Shown: positions 53,062 through 62,860, counted from the first letter of the stretch. The stretch: DNA of 64,000 nucleotides from Bacteroides ihuae (GCF_900104585.1 NZ_FNVX01000006.1:496001-560000), one strand, 5' to 3'. Numbers and translations: made by a program. Notes: a model not told the origin generated them from the sequence alone.

Positions 53062-53696
53062 AACACTACCCTCTACTGACAAAGGATAACTTTGTCGAAA
53101 CAGTAATACTGGCAAACGGAGAATATCCCACTCACTCTATACCTGTTGCTTTACTGGAACATGCACCTTATGTGGTGTGCTGTGACGGAGCAGCCGATGG
53201 CTACATCCTTCAAGGGCATACCCCTGATATTATCATTGGAGACGGTGATTCTATCTCCGGAGAAAACAAGAAACGCTTCCAAAACATTCTGCACACAAGT
53301 TCCGACCAAGAAACGAATGACCAAACAAAAGCAGTCAATTATTGCTTTGAAAGCGGAAGAAAGAAGGTCTTGATCGTCGGTGCCACAGGAAAACGAGAAG
53401 ATCACACATTGGGTAATATTAGTTTGTTAATGGATTACCTGGACAAAGAAATACAGGCAGAGATGGCTACAGACTACGGTGTCTTCACTCCTATATGCGG
53501 CGATGCCACGTTTGATTGTTATCCGGGCCAACAGATTTCCATCATCAATTTTGATGCATCAGAAGTAAGAGCCGACGGATTGGTTTACCCACTCAGCGAC
53601 TTCACTAATTGGTGGCAAGGAACATTGAACGAAGCAATAAACACGGTCTTTACCGTATATGCAAAAGGACACTATTTGATTTTCAGAGCGTATTAG
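53058..53696 (+). CDS. Thiamine pyrophosphokinase
   Basis: Converts thiamine to TPP with ATP. 212 residues: VVCCDGAADGYILQGHTPDI, IGDGDSISGENKKRF, SSDQETNDQTKAVNYC, VGATGKREDHTLGNISLL and a C-terminal domain with GLVYPLSDFTNWWQGTLNEA. It traps imported thiamine in the cell and raises the riboswitch ligand, giving feedback. Overlaps pnuT by 4 bases. It ends 15 bases from the convergent MFS gene. Confidence 0.95.
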   Translation: MKHYPLLTKDNFVETVILANGEYPTHSIPVALLEHAPYVVCCDGAADGYILQGHTPDIIIGDGDSISGENKKRFQNILHTSSDQETNDQTKAVNYCFESGRKKVLIVGATGKREDHTLGNISLLMDYLDKEIQAEMATDYGVFTPICGDATFDCYPGQQISIINFDASEVRADGLVYPLSDFTNWWQGTLNEAINTVFTVYAKGHYLIFRAY

Positions 53697-53711
53697 AAAA
53701 GTCAAAAGCGG

Positions 53712-54920
53712 CTAAGAGTGTTTGCCCAAAGTTAACATAGATCGAAAACAGAAAGAGAATAGTCCAATCAGGCAGAGCATCACACCTGAGATAATAAACA
53801 TGTTGCTCAATCCTATCGCATCGGCAATAGCACCGGCGGCAACCAGTCCAACCATGGATGGCAAGATGGCTAAACTGAAATAAACAGAAAAGATTCGTCC
53901 AAGAATGGCGGGAGGTATTTGCAGTTGAATTACCGCAATAAAAGAGGAATTATATACGCTCCCCGCTATCCCCCCTGCAAGTGTGAGAAACACAAAGAGC
54001 CAAAAGCCAGTTTCGGGTAGTATACCTGAGAAGTAAAAGCTTAAACCAATGATGATATACATCAGATTAATTAATAAAACTTTATTCATTTTTAAAGCAA
54101 AAACACTCATTATAAATCCTCCTAAGAGCATACCCGCTCCCCATGCTACTTCCACAACACTCATCTGAAAAGCATCTCCTGAAAAATGTTTCAGTGTCAT
54201 CAATGGGAACAGGACGGCAACCGGCATAAGCACGAAAGTAGCCAATACGGAAAACGAAACCAGAGGAATAATACCCTTGATATCTTTCACTGTGTGTACT
54301 GCATCTTTAAGTTCAAACAGAACGCCAATGCGCTTGTTTTCCTCTTTCTCGGGGTTAGGTATATGAACAAATAAGAGTGAAACGCAAGCAATCAGTGCGC
54401 CTCCAACATCCAAAAGCAGAATATAACTAATATCCATAAAACCAATAAATAAAGCGCCTAATGCCGGACCGGCAATATTACAGACCGACTCTAACATCTG
54501 GTTAATTCCCGCTATGCGTGTTAGTTGGTCGGTAGGAGCTAACAAAGGAACAGAGGCTTGCATCGCAGGCATATGAAAAGCCGAACCCACAGAGCGTAAA
54601 GCCAAGAGTACATAAATATGCCAGACTTCAGCTACACCCAAGAAGAAGAGAATGGCTAGCAAGAATGTACAAAGCGCAATGAATGAATCGGCCAAGATCA
54701 TGGTGATTTTTCTGTCCCAGCGATCAATAAAGACTCCGGCAACCAAGCCTACTATAGACTGGGGAAGTAAAGCTGCCAAAGCAGATAAAGCTAACACTTC
54801 TGCAGAGCCCGTTTCAAAACTAAGCCACAAGATCAAAGCGAAACTAACGATAGAGCTGCTTAAAATAGAAAACAACTGTCCTGTCCAAATGACTGCGAAA
54901 ACATTCTTCCAATTACTCAT
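53712..54920 (-). CDS. MFS exporter (MFS_3/EntS-like)
   Basis: 402 residues, twelve predicted helices. The cytoplasmic loop GVFIDRWDRKITMILADSFI carries the usual MFS motif A, and SVGSAFHMPAMQASVPLLAP is typical of the EntS/macrolide-efflux branch. Substrate not readable. It lies 66 bases downstream of the thrC stop, with the terminator in between, so expression may rely on read-through or a promoter I cannot see. Confidence 0.88.
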   Translation of the reverse strand: MSNWKNVFAVIWTGQLFSILSSSIVSFALILWLSFETGSAEVLALSALAALLPQSIVGLVAGVFIDRWDRKITMILADSFIALCTFLLAILFFLGVAEVWHIYVLLALRSVGSAFHMPAMQASVPLLAPTDQLTRIAGINQMLESVCNIAGPALGALFIGFMDISYILLLDVGGALIACVSLLFVHIPNPEKEENKRIGVLFELKDAVHTVKDIKGIIPLVSFSVLATFVLMPVAVLFPLMTLKHFSGDAFQMSVVEVAWGAGMLLGGFIMSVFALKMNKVLLINLMYIIIGLSFYFSGILPETGFWLFVFLTLAGGIAGSVYNSSFIAVIQLQIPPAILGRIFSVYFSLAILPSMVGLVAAGAIADAIGLSNMFIISGVMLCLIGLFSFCFRSMLTLGKHS

Positions 54921-54935
54921 ATCTGATAGTTATAT

Positions 54936-54967
54936 AAAAATCCCGTACAGAATAGTTCTGGCGGGAT
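54936..54967 (-). terminator. Intrinsic terminator of the threonine operon
   Basis: On the minus strand ATCCCG (54967-54962) pairs with CGGGAT (54945-54940), inner CAGAA/TTCTG stem, followed by TTTTTA. Confidence 0.85.
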
Positions 54968-54986
54968 TTCTGATGTCTGCAAATGT

Positions 54987-56291
54987 TTAGAGGCTCAACA
55001 GATAAGATTTGAAGTCAGCAAAGTCTTTGCTCATCTCCAAACTCTTTTTCTCACCTTTCATAAATTCTTGTAGCTTAACAGGAATAGTGACCTTATCATG
55101 AATAATGCCCTCTACCGTTTCGAGAAACTTTGCAGGGTGAGCCGTTTCAAGAAAGACGCCTACTTCGCCATCTTTCAATCCTTCCTTAAGCGCACGATAA
55201 CCACAAGCACCATGCGGATCAAGTAAGTAATGAGTTTCTTGGTAAACGCTCTGCAACGTTTCACGTATCTGTTCGTCAGAGTAGGTAGTACCTGTTATCT
55301 CTGCTGAAATAGCGGAATGAGAATGCCCATACAAATCGAGCACGCGAGCAAAGTTACTTGGATCACCCACATCCATGGCATTAGCAATGGTAGCAATAGA
55401 CGGACGGGGATTGTACTTACCCGTTTGCAAGTACTGATAGAATATATCATTTTTATTATTGGCAGCAATGAAACGGCTGATAGGAAGTCCCATTTGTTTG
55501 CCAAACAAGCCTGCTGTTATATTTCCAAAGTTTCCACTGGGTACAGATATAACCATCTTATCTGCCTTACCTAACTTCTTTAGTTGTGCATAAGCATAGA
55601 AATAGTAAAAAGCTTGTGGCAGGAAACGAGCTACGTTAATAGAGTTGGCAGAAGTAAGCAATAAATGTTTATTCAACTCTTCGTCCATAAATGCCGACTT
55701 AACTAATGCCTGACAGTCATCAAAAGTCCCATCTATCTCTAAAGAAGTAATGTTCTGCCCCAGAGTAGTGAATTGTTTCTCTTGTATCTCACTAACTTTT
55801 CCTTTTGGATAAAGCACATAGACATGAATACCTTCTACACCAAGAAAACCATTGGCCACAGCACTTCCCGTGTCGCCAGAAGTAGCAACCAATACGTTTA
55901 CATTCTTCAGCCCTTCTTTACGGATGAAATAGCCAAGTAAACGTGCCATGAAGCGCCCCCCCACATCTTTGAAAGCTAACGTAGGACCATGAAACAACTC
56001 TAAAGAATAGATATTGCCAGCTACAGGAACCAGAGGTGTATCAAAGCTAAGTGTGTCATACACTATTTCTTTCAACGTATCTGCCGGTACATCTTCACCA
56101 AAGAAAGCATCTGCCACCCGATAAGCTATCTCCTGAAAAGAAAGGGTCTCTATGTTTTCAAAGAATTCGTTAGGCAAAGTCTTTATAGTTTCGGGCATAA
56201 AGAGCCCCTTGTCTGATGCAAGCCCTTTGACTACCGCCTCTTGTAAGGAAGCCATCGCAGCTTGTTTATTGGTACTGTAATACTTCATCAT
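54987..56291 (-). CDS. thrC: Threonine synthase
   Basis: PLP enzyme turning O-phosphohomoserine to threonine. 434 residues: DKGLFMPETI near the N terminus, PLP Lys in ELFHGPTLAFKDVGGRFM, VATSGDTGSAVANGFL, ISVPSGNFGNITAGLFGKQM and DPHGACGYRAL. Last gene of the operon, 1 base after apgM. Confidence 0.97.
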   Translation of the reverse strand: MMKYYSTNKQAAMASLQEAVVKGLASDKGLFMPETIKTLPNEFFENIETLSFQEIAYRVADAFFGEDVPADTLKEIVYDTLSFDTPLVPVAGNIYSLELFHGPTLAFKDVGGRFMARLLGYFIRKEGLKNVNVLVATSGDTGSAVANGFLGVEGIHVYVLYPKGKVSEIQEKQFTTLGQNITSLEIDGTFDDCQALVKSAFMDEELNKHLLLTSANSINVARFLPQAFYYFYAYAQLKKLGKADKMVISVPSGNFGNITAGLFGKQMGLPISRFIAANNKNDIFYQYLQTGKYNPRPSIATIANAMDVGDPSNFARVLDLYGHSHSAISAEITGTTYSDEQIRETLQSVYQETHYLLDPHGACGYRALKEGLKDGEVGVFLETAHPAKFLETVEGIIHDKVTIPVKLQEFMKGEKKSLEMSKDFADFKSYLLSL

Positions 56292-56292
56292 A

Positions 56293-57510
56293 CTATTGGT
56301 TTGAGTGCATAAATTCTTTCATAAATTCATCTCCCTTCAAGACTCCATAATCGCCCTCACAAGCAGCAACTTCATCATACGTTTGCACAGAATCGGAAGT
56401 AATCCCAGGATACCAGATAAGGAATGGGATAGGATCTGAAGTATGCGTTCTAAGTTCGCAGGGAGTAGGATGATCGGGAAGTACAGCAATAGCCACCGGC
56501 TCTTTCCAATCTTTCACCGCCTCATAGATAGGGCCAACAGCACGGCTATCCAAGTTCTCAATCGTTTTGAGTTTCAATGCTACATCGCCTTCGTGTCCGG
56601 CCTCATCACTAGCCTCAATATGCAAATAAACAAAATCATCAGTCTTCAATGCCTCCAAAGCTGCAGCGACTTTGTTCTCGTAATTCGTGTCATACAGTCC
56701 GGTAGCCCCTTCCACATCTAACCGGTGCAATCCGGCATAATAGCCAATACCTCGAATCAAATCAACGGCAGAGATCACAGAACCCGATTTTATTTGTGGA
56801 AAAGTATCAGAGAGTGTTTCCATCTTTGGTCGATAGCCGGGAGACCAAGGCCAAATGCTATTAGCAGGATCCTTGCCTTCAGCTATCCGTTTTAGGTTTA
56901 ACGGATGATCTTTCAGCAGATCTTGCGATTTTAAAATTAGCTCGTTAATCAAGTCGGCTGTTTCCTTCGCTTCAGGAGTCAGCGGCTTTACTAACAATGG
57001 ACGGAACGGATGAAGCGGAACATCGTGAGGAGGAGTACAATCCAATTGCTTATTACCTCCTTTGATAACTAATAAATGGCGATAAGACACTCCCGTATGA
57101 AAAGTGACTCTATCGCTTCCCAGCTTCTCTTGCAAATATTGAATCAGCACATCTGCCTCCTCCGTAGTGATATGTCCCGAAGAATGATTCTTAAGAATTT
57201 CACCTTCCACACAAATCAGGTTGCAGCGCATAGCCATCTCCCCCGGTTTGAGATCGATCCCTATACTTGCGGCTTCCAGAGCACCGCGACCTTCGTACAC
57301 CTTCGGTAAGTTGTAACCCAGTACAGACAAATTAGCGACTTCGCTGCCCGGATGAAAGCCTTCGGCTACCGTCTGTAGCCTACCGTTGCGTCCCATCCGG
57401 GCGAGCATATCCATATAAGGCGTCTTTGCATATTGCAGGAGCGTCTTGTCTCCCAATGACTTCACAGGCCAATCGGCCATTCCGTCTCCCAATATAATAA
57501 TATGTTTCAT
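56293..57510 (-). CDS. apgM: Cofactor-independent phosphoglycerate mutase-like protein, probable homoserine kinase
   Basis: 405 residues, ApgM family of the alkaline phosphatase superfamily: HIIILGDGMADWPVKSLGDK, VANLSVLGYNLPKVYEGRGA, HIEASDEAGHEGDVALKLK and VLPDHPTPCELRTHTSDPIP, with metal-binding Asp and His residues in place. It lies between thrA and thrC where a homoserine kinase is needed, and no ThrB of the GHMP family is in the operon. The family name says phosphoglycerate mutase; homoserine phosphorylation has been proposed for such operon members. I favour that role from context. Confidence 0.88.
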   Translation of the reverse strand: MKHIIILGDGMADWPVKSLGDKTLLQYAKTPYMDMLARMGRNGRLQTVAEGFHPGSEVANLSVLGYNLPKVYEGRGALEAASIGIDLKPGEMAMRCNLICVEGEILKNHSSGHITTEEADVLIQYLQEKLGSDRVTFHTGVSYRHLLVIKGGNKQLDCTPPHDVPLHPFRPLLVKPLTPEAKETADLINELILKSQDLLKDHPLNLKRIAEGKDPANSIWPWSPGYRPKMETLSDTFPQIKSGSVISAVDLIRGIGYYAGLHRLDVEGATGLYDTNYENKVAAALEALKTDDFVYLHIEASDEAGHEGDVALKLKTIENLDSRAVGPIYEAVKDWKEPVAIAVLPDHPTPCELRTHTSDPIPFLIWYPGITSDSVQTYDEVAACEGDYGVLKGDEFMKEFMHSNQ

Positions 57511-57516
57511 CTTTAT

Positions 57517-59952
57517 TTATACATTAGCTATACTCATAATATCAGCAAATACTCCGGCAGCAGTTACACCTGCACCTGCACCATATCCTTGAATCATCAT
57601 CGGATATTCTTTATATCGTTCTGTAGTAAGAAGAATAATATTGTTACTTCCCTCCAATCCATAGAACGGATGATTGACATCTACTTCCTGCAATCCTACA
57701 GAAGCCTTTCCATTTTCCAGCTTAGCCACGAAACGCCAATGTTTATTTTCCTCAACCAAAACTTTGCGACGTGACTCAAATTCAGCATCCAGGCCGGGAA
57801 CAAGCTTCCAGAACTCCTCTAGCGATCCTTTAAAAAACGCATCCGGAACAAATAGGTTCGTTTCCACATCTTCTTGCTCCAACTGATACCCAGCCTCACG
57901 AGCCAGAATCACCAATTTACGAATCACATCTTTTCCACTGAGATCAATGCGCGGATCTGGTTCGGAATAACGTTCCTCTTGAGCCATCTTTATGGTCTGA
58001 CTGAAGGGAATGTCAGCACTTATCTTGTTGAAAATATAATTCAATGTACCTGAGAGCACAGCCTCTATTCTCAAAATCTTATCACCACTATTGATCAAAT
58101 CATTAATCGTATTGATGATAGGAAGTCCCGCACCCACGTTTGTCTCAAACAAGAACTTCACTCCACGGTGACGAGCTATCTGCTTCAACTCGCGATAGTT
58201 CTCATACTTCGATGAAGCAGCTATCTTATTGGCTGCGACCACAGATATATTATTTTGCAGGAAGTCTTGATATAAAGCCGCCACCTCAGGACTAGCCGTA
58301 CAATCAACAAATACAGAATTAAAGATATTCATCCCAATCACCTCATCATGAAGAATCTCAGTAGAACTCTCAACTCCTTTTTGCAGCAACTCTTCCTCGT
58401 AATTAGCCAGATCGAGTCCATCTCGGCAGAACATAGCATGAGTACCATCTGCGATCCCTACTACATTTAGCTTCAATCCATTCTCATGCGCTAATCTCTG
58501 TTGCTGACAACGGATTTGATCAATCAAACTGCTACCAACAGTTCCCACCCCACAGACAAACAAATTCAAAACCTGATATTCCGAAAGAAAGAAGGAGTCA
58601 TGAATCACATTGAGTGACTTACGAAGAGATTTCGCCTCAACAACAAAGGAGATATTGGTTTCGGAAGCACCTTGTGCGCAAGCTATTACATTAATGCCAT
58701 TGCGTCCCAACGTGCCAAACAGTTTACCGGCAATACCCGGAGTATGTTTCATGTTTTCGCCAACAATCGCTATCGTAGCAAGATCTTTTTCAGCACAAAC
58801 CTTGGCTATCTCGCCCATCTCTATCTCTTTCGCAAACTCTTCATTCAATACTTCGCAAGCCAAATCGGCATCGGCATTACGTACACCAATAGAAGTACTG
58901 TTTTCTGAAGAAGCCTGTGAAACAAGAAACACACTAATTCCACCTTTGGCCAAAGCTTTAAAGATACGATAGTTCACCCCAATGACACCAACCATACCCA
59001 GACCCTGAACCGTAATCAAACTAGTGTCGTTAATAGACGATATTCCTTTGATCGCTTTGCTTTCGGGACTAGATACATTTTGCTTAATCACTGTGCCCGG
59101 TCCCTCAGGATTAAATGTATTTTTAATAAGAATAGGAATATTCTTGTGATAAACAGGATAGATAGTAGGCGGATACACCACTTTGGCACCAAAATTACAA
59201 AGTTCGGTTGCTTCTACATAACTCAATTCATTAATCGTATATGCAGTGCTGATTACGCGTGGATCGGCCGTCATGAATCCATCCACATCTGTCCATATCT
59301 CAAGACTGTCAACATTGAGAGCAGCAGCTAGAATGGCTGCTGTATAATCTGAGCCACCACGCCCCAAGTTAGTTACATCACCACTTATTTTATCGGACGA
59401 GATGAAGCCGGGTACTACAGAAACCTTAGGAATTACCTGAAACGTTTCTCTTATAAGAGAATTAGTCAATTCAGTATCCAGGGTATGCTTGGTATGTTTA
59501 TGTTCTGTTTTTATAAATGTGCGTGAGTCAAACCACTTAGCATCTGTGATCAACCTTGCCACTATAATAGAAGAAAGCCTCTCTCCGTAACTGACAATGG
59601 TATCAGATGTTTTCGGAGAAAGGTCTTTTATAAGATAGATACCTTGAAAAATATCCTTCAATTCATTGAGAAGTTCGCCCACCTGTCGCTGCAGAAGTGA
59701 CTGTTGATCGATAGCGGGAATGACTTCTTTTATCATTGCTACGTGCCGATATACAATTTCGCGAAACTCTCCTTCATATGCAGGATCTCCTGCTGCAGCC
59801 ATTTTTGACATGTGAATCAGTTTATCTGTGATTCCGCCTAACGCCGAAACAACTACTACCACAGGCTCTTCTGCCGACTCTACTATCTTTTTTACGCTTA
59901 AAATGCTGTTCACGGAACCTACGGATGTTCCGCCGAATTTCATTACTTTCAT
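57517..59952 (-). CDS. thrA: Bifunctional aspartokinase / homoserine dehydrogenase
   Basis: 811 residues. Aspartokinase domain (MKVMKFGGTSVGSVNSILSV, TSDTIVSYGERLSSIIVARL, TNLGRGGSDYTAAILAAALN, EIWTDVDGFMTADPRV), two ACT domains at about 310-460 (ITVQGLGMVGVIGVNYRIFK, IAIVGENMKHTPGIAGKLFG), and homoserine dehydrogenase from 465 (LNLFVCGVGTVGSSLIDQI, NKIAASSKYENYRELKQIA, EAVLSGTLNYIFNKIS, SEPDPRIDLSGKDVIRKLV, GAGAGVTAAGVFADIM). First and third steps from aspartate to homoserine, with allosteric control by threonine. First gene of the operon. Confidence 0.98.
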   Translation of the reverse strand: MKVMKFGGTSVGSVNSILSVKKIVESAEEPVVVVVSALGGITDKLIHMSKMAAAGDPAYEGEFREIVYRHVAMIKEVIPAIDQQSLLQRQVGELLNELKDIFQGIYLIKDLSPKTSDTIVSYGERLSSIIVARLITDAKWFDSRTFIKTEHKHTKHTLDTELTNSLIRETFQVIPKVSVVPGFISSDKISGDVTNLGRGGSDYTAAILAAALNVDSLEIWTDVDGFMTADPRVISTAYTINELSYVEATELCNFGAKVVYPPTIYPVYHKNIPILIKNTFNPEGPGTVIKQNVSSPESKAIKGISSINDTSLITVQGLGMVGVIGVNYRIFKALAKGGISVFLVSQASSENSTSIGVRNADADLACEVLNEEFAKEIEMGEIAKVCAEKDLATIAIVGENMKHTPGIAGKLFGTLGRNGINVIACAQGASETNISFVVEAKSLRKSLNVIHDSFFLSEYQVLNLFVCGVGTVGSSLIDQIRCQQQRLAHENGLKLNVVGIADGTHAMFCRDGLDLANYEEELLQKGVESSTEILHDEVIGMNIFNSVFVDCTASPEVAALYQDFLQNNISVVAANKIAASSKYENYRELKQIARHRGVKFLFETNVGAGLPIINTINDLINSGDKILRIEAVLSGTLNYIFNKISADIPFSQTIKMAQEERYSEPDPRIDLSGKDVIRKLVILAREAGYQLEQEDVETNLFVPDAFFKGSLEEFWKLVPGLDAEFESRRKVLVEENKHWRFVAKLENGKASVGLQEVDVNHPFYGLEGSNNIILLTTERYKEYPMMIQGYGAGAGVTAAGVFADIMSIANV

Positions 59953-60019
59953 GAAGATGATAATTTAAGAACACTTATCCCGAATACTGGGACAATGATG
60001 ATTAAAATATAGGTTTAAG

Positions 60020-60055
60020 AAAAATGCCTACCGTCCGTAAGCGTGAATCACGTAG
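60020..60055 (-). promoter_or_regulatory. Candidate attenuator hairpin in the threonine operon leader
   Basis: On the minus strand CTAC near 60053 pairs with GTAG near 60029, extended by GT/AC across a one-base bulge and followed by GCATTTTT. The stem is weak and a cleaner antiterminator is not seen. A second dyad UUGUCCC/GGGAUAA lies nearer thrA (about 59971-59991). This is a suggestion only. Confidence 0.35.
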
Positions 60056-60071
60056 AAACACAAAACTATCC

Positions 60072-60131
60072 TTAACCCCTAAGGGTTGTGGTGCACATGA
60101 ATGTGGTAATATGTGAATAGTTACGAATCAT
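60072..60131 (-). CDS. Thr-rich leader peptide of the threonine operon
   Basis: 19-residue ORF MIRNYSHITTFMCTTTLRG with five Thr codons, three of them consecutive, and two Ile. It starts about 27 bases after a probable transcription start and ends about 120 bases before thrA. Thr plus Ile is also the signature of thrL in enterobacteria, so this is read as the sensor of an attenuator. The last codons overlap a small AACCC/GGGTT hairpin. Confidence 0.75.
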   Translation of the reverse strand: MIRNYSHITTFMCTTTLRG

Positions 60132-60164
60132 TGTATCTGTCTCTACTTTCTTTGATGAGTGTTG

Positions 60165-60172
60165 CAAAAGTA
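60165..60172 (-). promoter_or_regulatory. Threonine operon promoter -7 box
   Basis: TACTTTTG on the minus strand, 34 bases before the leader peptide ATG. The -33 region is T-rich without a clean TTTG. Confidence 0.6.
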
Positions 60173-60295
60173 AGAATAAAAACAATCAATCTATTACTTT
60201 TTACCTACTTTTTCTTCTAAAATAATTTTCGTGTGACAATATGACATTTAAATGAAGATAAAACATATATTTGCAGTCTACATAAGAGATATATT

Positions 60296-61339
60296 ATGAA
60301 AGAAAAAGCTAAAAATGCTTCCGTATTGCTAATATACACTGGCGGAACGATTGGAATGATAGAAAACACACAAACAGGGACCCTCGAAAACTTTAACTTC
60401 GAGCAGTTGCAGCAATATATCCCTGAGCTCAGAAAGCTGAACTTTCAGATTGATTCTTACCAATTTGATCCTCCTATGGACTCTTCGGACATGGAACCGG
60501 AAATATGGAAAAAGTTAGTTACCATCATCCGTGAACATTATGATCAATACGATGGTTTTGTGATTCTTCACGGTACAGATACAATGGCTTACACTGCTTC
60601 TGCACTAAGTTTTATGCTTGAGGGATTGAACAAACCGGTTATATTGACGGGATCTCAACTGCCAATAGGCGTGTTACGCACAGATGGCAAAGAAAATCTA
60701 ATGACAAGCATTGAAATTGCAGCTGCTCAAGATATTAACGGACATCCTATGGTACCGGAAGTCTGTATCTTCTTCGAGAACCATCTGATGAGAGGTAATC
60801 GCACGACCAAGATGAATGCGGAAAACTTCAATGCCTTCCGCTCCTTCAACTACCCTGCATTGGCAGTAGCCGGCATTCATATTCGCTTCAATCCTGTACA
60901 CATACATTCGTATGCGGAAACAAGAGAAGTGAAAGCTCATTTATTACTTGACACGAATATCGCTGTATTGAAGTTATTTCCGGGCATCCAAGAAAATGTG
61001 ATTGTGGCCACTCTTGCCATAGAAGGACTGAAAGCATTGGTATTGGAGACTTATGGCTCAGGAAATGCTCCACGCAAACCTTGGTTTATTCGTTGCCTGA
61101 AAGAAGCAAGTGAAAGAGGTATCGTTGTAGTAAACGTGACACAATGCAATGCCGGCACAGTGGAGATGGAGAGGTATGAAACGGGTTATCAATTGCTACA
61201 GGTAGGGGTAGTGAGCGGACGTGACAGCACCACGGAATCGGCCGTAACTAAACTGATGTTTCTCATCGGGCATGGATATTCGGCTACAGAGATCAGAGAA
61301 CGGATGAATCAGTCCATTGCAGGAGAAATCAGTGTATGA
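60296..61339 (+). CDS. ansA: Type I L-asparaginase
   Basis: Hydrolyses asparagine to aspartate and ammonia in the cytoplasm (no signal peptide). 347 residues: first catalytic Thr in LLIYTGGTIGMIENTQTGTL, second in VILHGTDTMAYTASALSFML, PVILTGSQLPIGVLRTDGKE. A -7 box TATATTTG lies at 60266-60273, 22 bases before the ATG. Divergent from the threonine operon. Confidence 0.96.
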   Translation: MKEKAKNASVLLIYTGGTIGMIENTQTGTLENFNFEQLQQYIPELRKLNFQIDSYQFDPPMDSSDMEPEIWKKLVTIIREHYDQYDGFVILHGTDTMAYTASALSFMLEGLNKPVILTGSQLPIGVLRTDGKENLMTSIEIAAAQDINGHPMVPEVCIFFENHLMRGNRTTKMNAENFNAFRSFNYPALAVAGIHIRFNPVHIHSYAETREVKAHLLLDTNIAVLKLFPGIQENVIVATLAIEGLKALVLETYGSGNAPRKPWFIRCLKEASERGIVVVNVTQCNAGTVEMERYETGYQLLQVGVVSGRDSTTESAVTKLMFLIGHGYSATEIRERMNQSIAGEISV

Positions 61340-61366
61340 AAACAACACTTTCTGATTAATTATCCT

Positions 61367-61374
61367 TATTTTTG
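61367..61374 (+). promoter_or_regulatory. radA promoter -7 box
   Basis: TATTTTTG, 28 bases before the radA ATG, in the 63-base gap after ansA. Confidence 0.5.
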
Positions 61375-61402
61375 CCTTTATTCTAAATGAACGAGGAGAG
61401 CA

Positions 61403-62770
61403 ATGGCAAAAGAAAAGACCGTTTATGTATGTAACAATTGTGGGCAGGAATCACCCAAATGGGTCGGTAAATGTCCCAGTTGTGGTGAGTGGAATACATA
61501 CGTTGAAGAAATTGTACGAAAAGAAACCACTAGCAAACGCCCTGTATCGGGAATAGAAACGGTAAAGACAAAACCAATCACACTAAACGATATTGAGGCT
61601 GATGATGAGCCACGAATGGATATGCACGATGAAGAGCTCAATAGAGTATTGGGCGGCGGACTGGTTCCGGGTTCACTGGTGCTCATTGGTGGAGAACCGG
61701 GTATAGGAAAATCGACACTCGTGTTGCAAACGGTACTTCAGATGCCCGAAAGACGTGTTCTCTATGTGTCAGGAGAAGAGAGTGCCCGCCAGCTGAAGAT
61801 GCGAGCGGACAGACTCACCGATGCTTCGAGTGATTGCCTCATTGTTTGTGAAACTTCCCTGGAACAGATTTATGTTCATATAAAAAACACCCGTCCCGAC
61901 TTAATCATTATTGATTCTATACAGACAATATCGACCGAGATACTCGAATCTTCTCCGGGTAGTATTGCTCAGGTACGAGAATGCGCCGCATCTATCTTAC
62001 GCTTTGCCAAAGAAACGCATACGGCAGTGTTACTCATCGGACATATTAATAAGGAAGGAAGCATTGCCGGACCTAAGGTCTTGGAACATATCGTGGACGC
62101 AGTATTGCAGTTTGAAGGAGACCAGCATTATATGTATCGCATCTTACGAAGCATTAAAAACCGCTTTGGAAGCACCGCCGAACTAGGCATCTATGAAATG
62201 AGACAAGATGGATTGCGGCAAGTGAGTAACCCGTCAGAGCTACTGTTATCTCAAGATCATGAAGGAATGAGCGGAGTAGCTATCGCTTCGGCTATAGAAG
62301 GAGTAAGACCGTTCCTCATCGAAACGCAAGCATTGGTGAGCTCAGCCGTTTATGGCAATCCCCAACGTTCGGCTACAGGATTCGACCTTCGGAGAATGAA
62401 CATGCTCTTAGCTGTGTTAGAGAAACGAGTCGGTTTTAAACTGGCCCAAAAAGATGTGTTTCTCAATATCGCCGGCGGACTAAAAGTAAATGATCCGGCC
62501 ATAGACTTGGCAGTGATCAGTGCGATCCTATCCTCCAACATGGATACAAGCATAGAATCGGATATTGCGATGGCAGGCGAAATAGGACTTTCGGGTGAGA
62601 TTCGTCCGGTAAACCGCATAGAACAACGCATCGGCGAGGCAGAGAAGTTAGGCTTCAAACGATTTGTATTGCCCAAATATAATTTGCAAGGAATTGATAC
62701 GAAGAGAATAAAGATAGAACTGATACCTGTCAGAAAGGTGGAAGAAGCTTTCAGAACCTTGTTTGGATAG
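61403..62770 (+). CDS. radA: DNA repair protein RadA/Sms
   Basis: 455 residues. N-terminal zinc finger (YVCNNCGQESPKWVGKCPSC), RecA-like P-loop LIGGEPGIGKSTLVLQT, the RadA-specific SIKNRFGSTAELGIYEM (KNRFG), and a C-terminal Lon-like domain (IAGGLKVNDPAIDLAVISAI, GEIGLSGEIRPVNRIEQRIG). A DnaB-type helicase that drives branch migration in recombination. Confidence 0.97.
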   Translation: MAKEKTVYVCNNCGQESPKWVGKCPSCGEWNTYVEEIVRKETTSKRPVSGIETVKTKPITLNDIEADDEPRMDMHDEELNRVLGGGLVPGSLVLIGGEPGIGKSTLVLQTVLQMPERRVLYVSGEESARQLKMRADRLTDASSDCLIVCETSLEQIYVHIKNTRPDLIIIDSIQTISTEILESSPGSIAQVRECAASILRFAKETHTAVLLIGHINKEGSIAGPKVLEHIVDAVLQFEGDQHYMYRILRSIKNRFGSTAELGIYEMRQDGLRQVSNPSELLLSQDHEGMSGVAIASAIEGVRPFLIETQALVSSAVYGNPQRSATGFDLRRMNMLLAVLEKRVGFKLAQKDVFLNIAGGLKVNDPAIDLAVISAILSSNMDTSIESDIAMAGEIGLSGEIRPVNRIEQRIGEAEKLGFKRFVLPKYNLQGIDTKRIKIELIPVRKVEEAFRTLFG

Positions 62771-62860
62771 AGCAAGCAAAGTAATAGGGTTAAGTACAGC
62801 TTAAAGAACAAGAAGCACTCTAATCTGTTAATCTATAGTGGAATACATAAATAGTAAACA

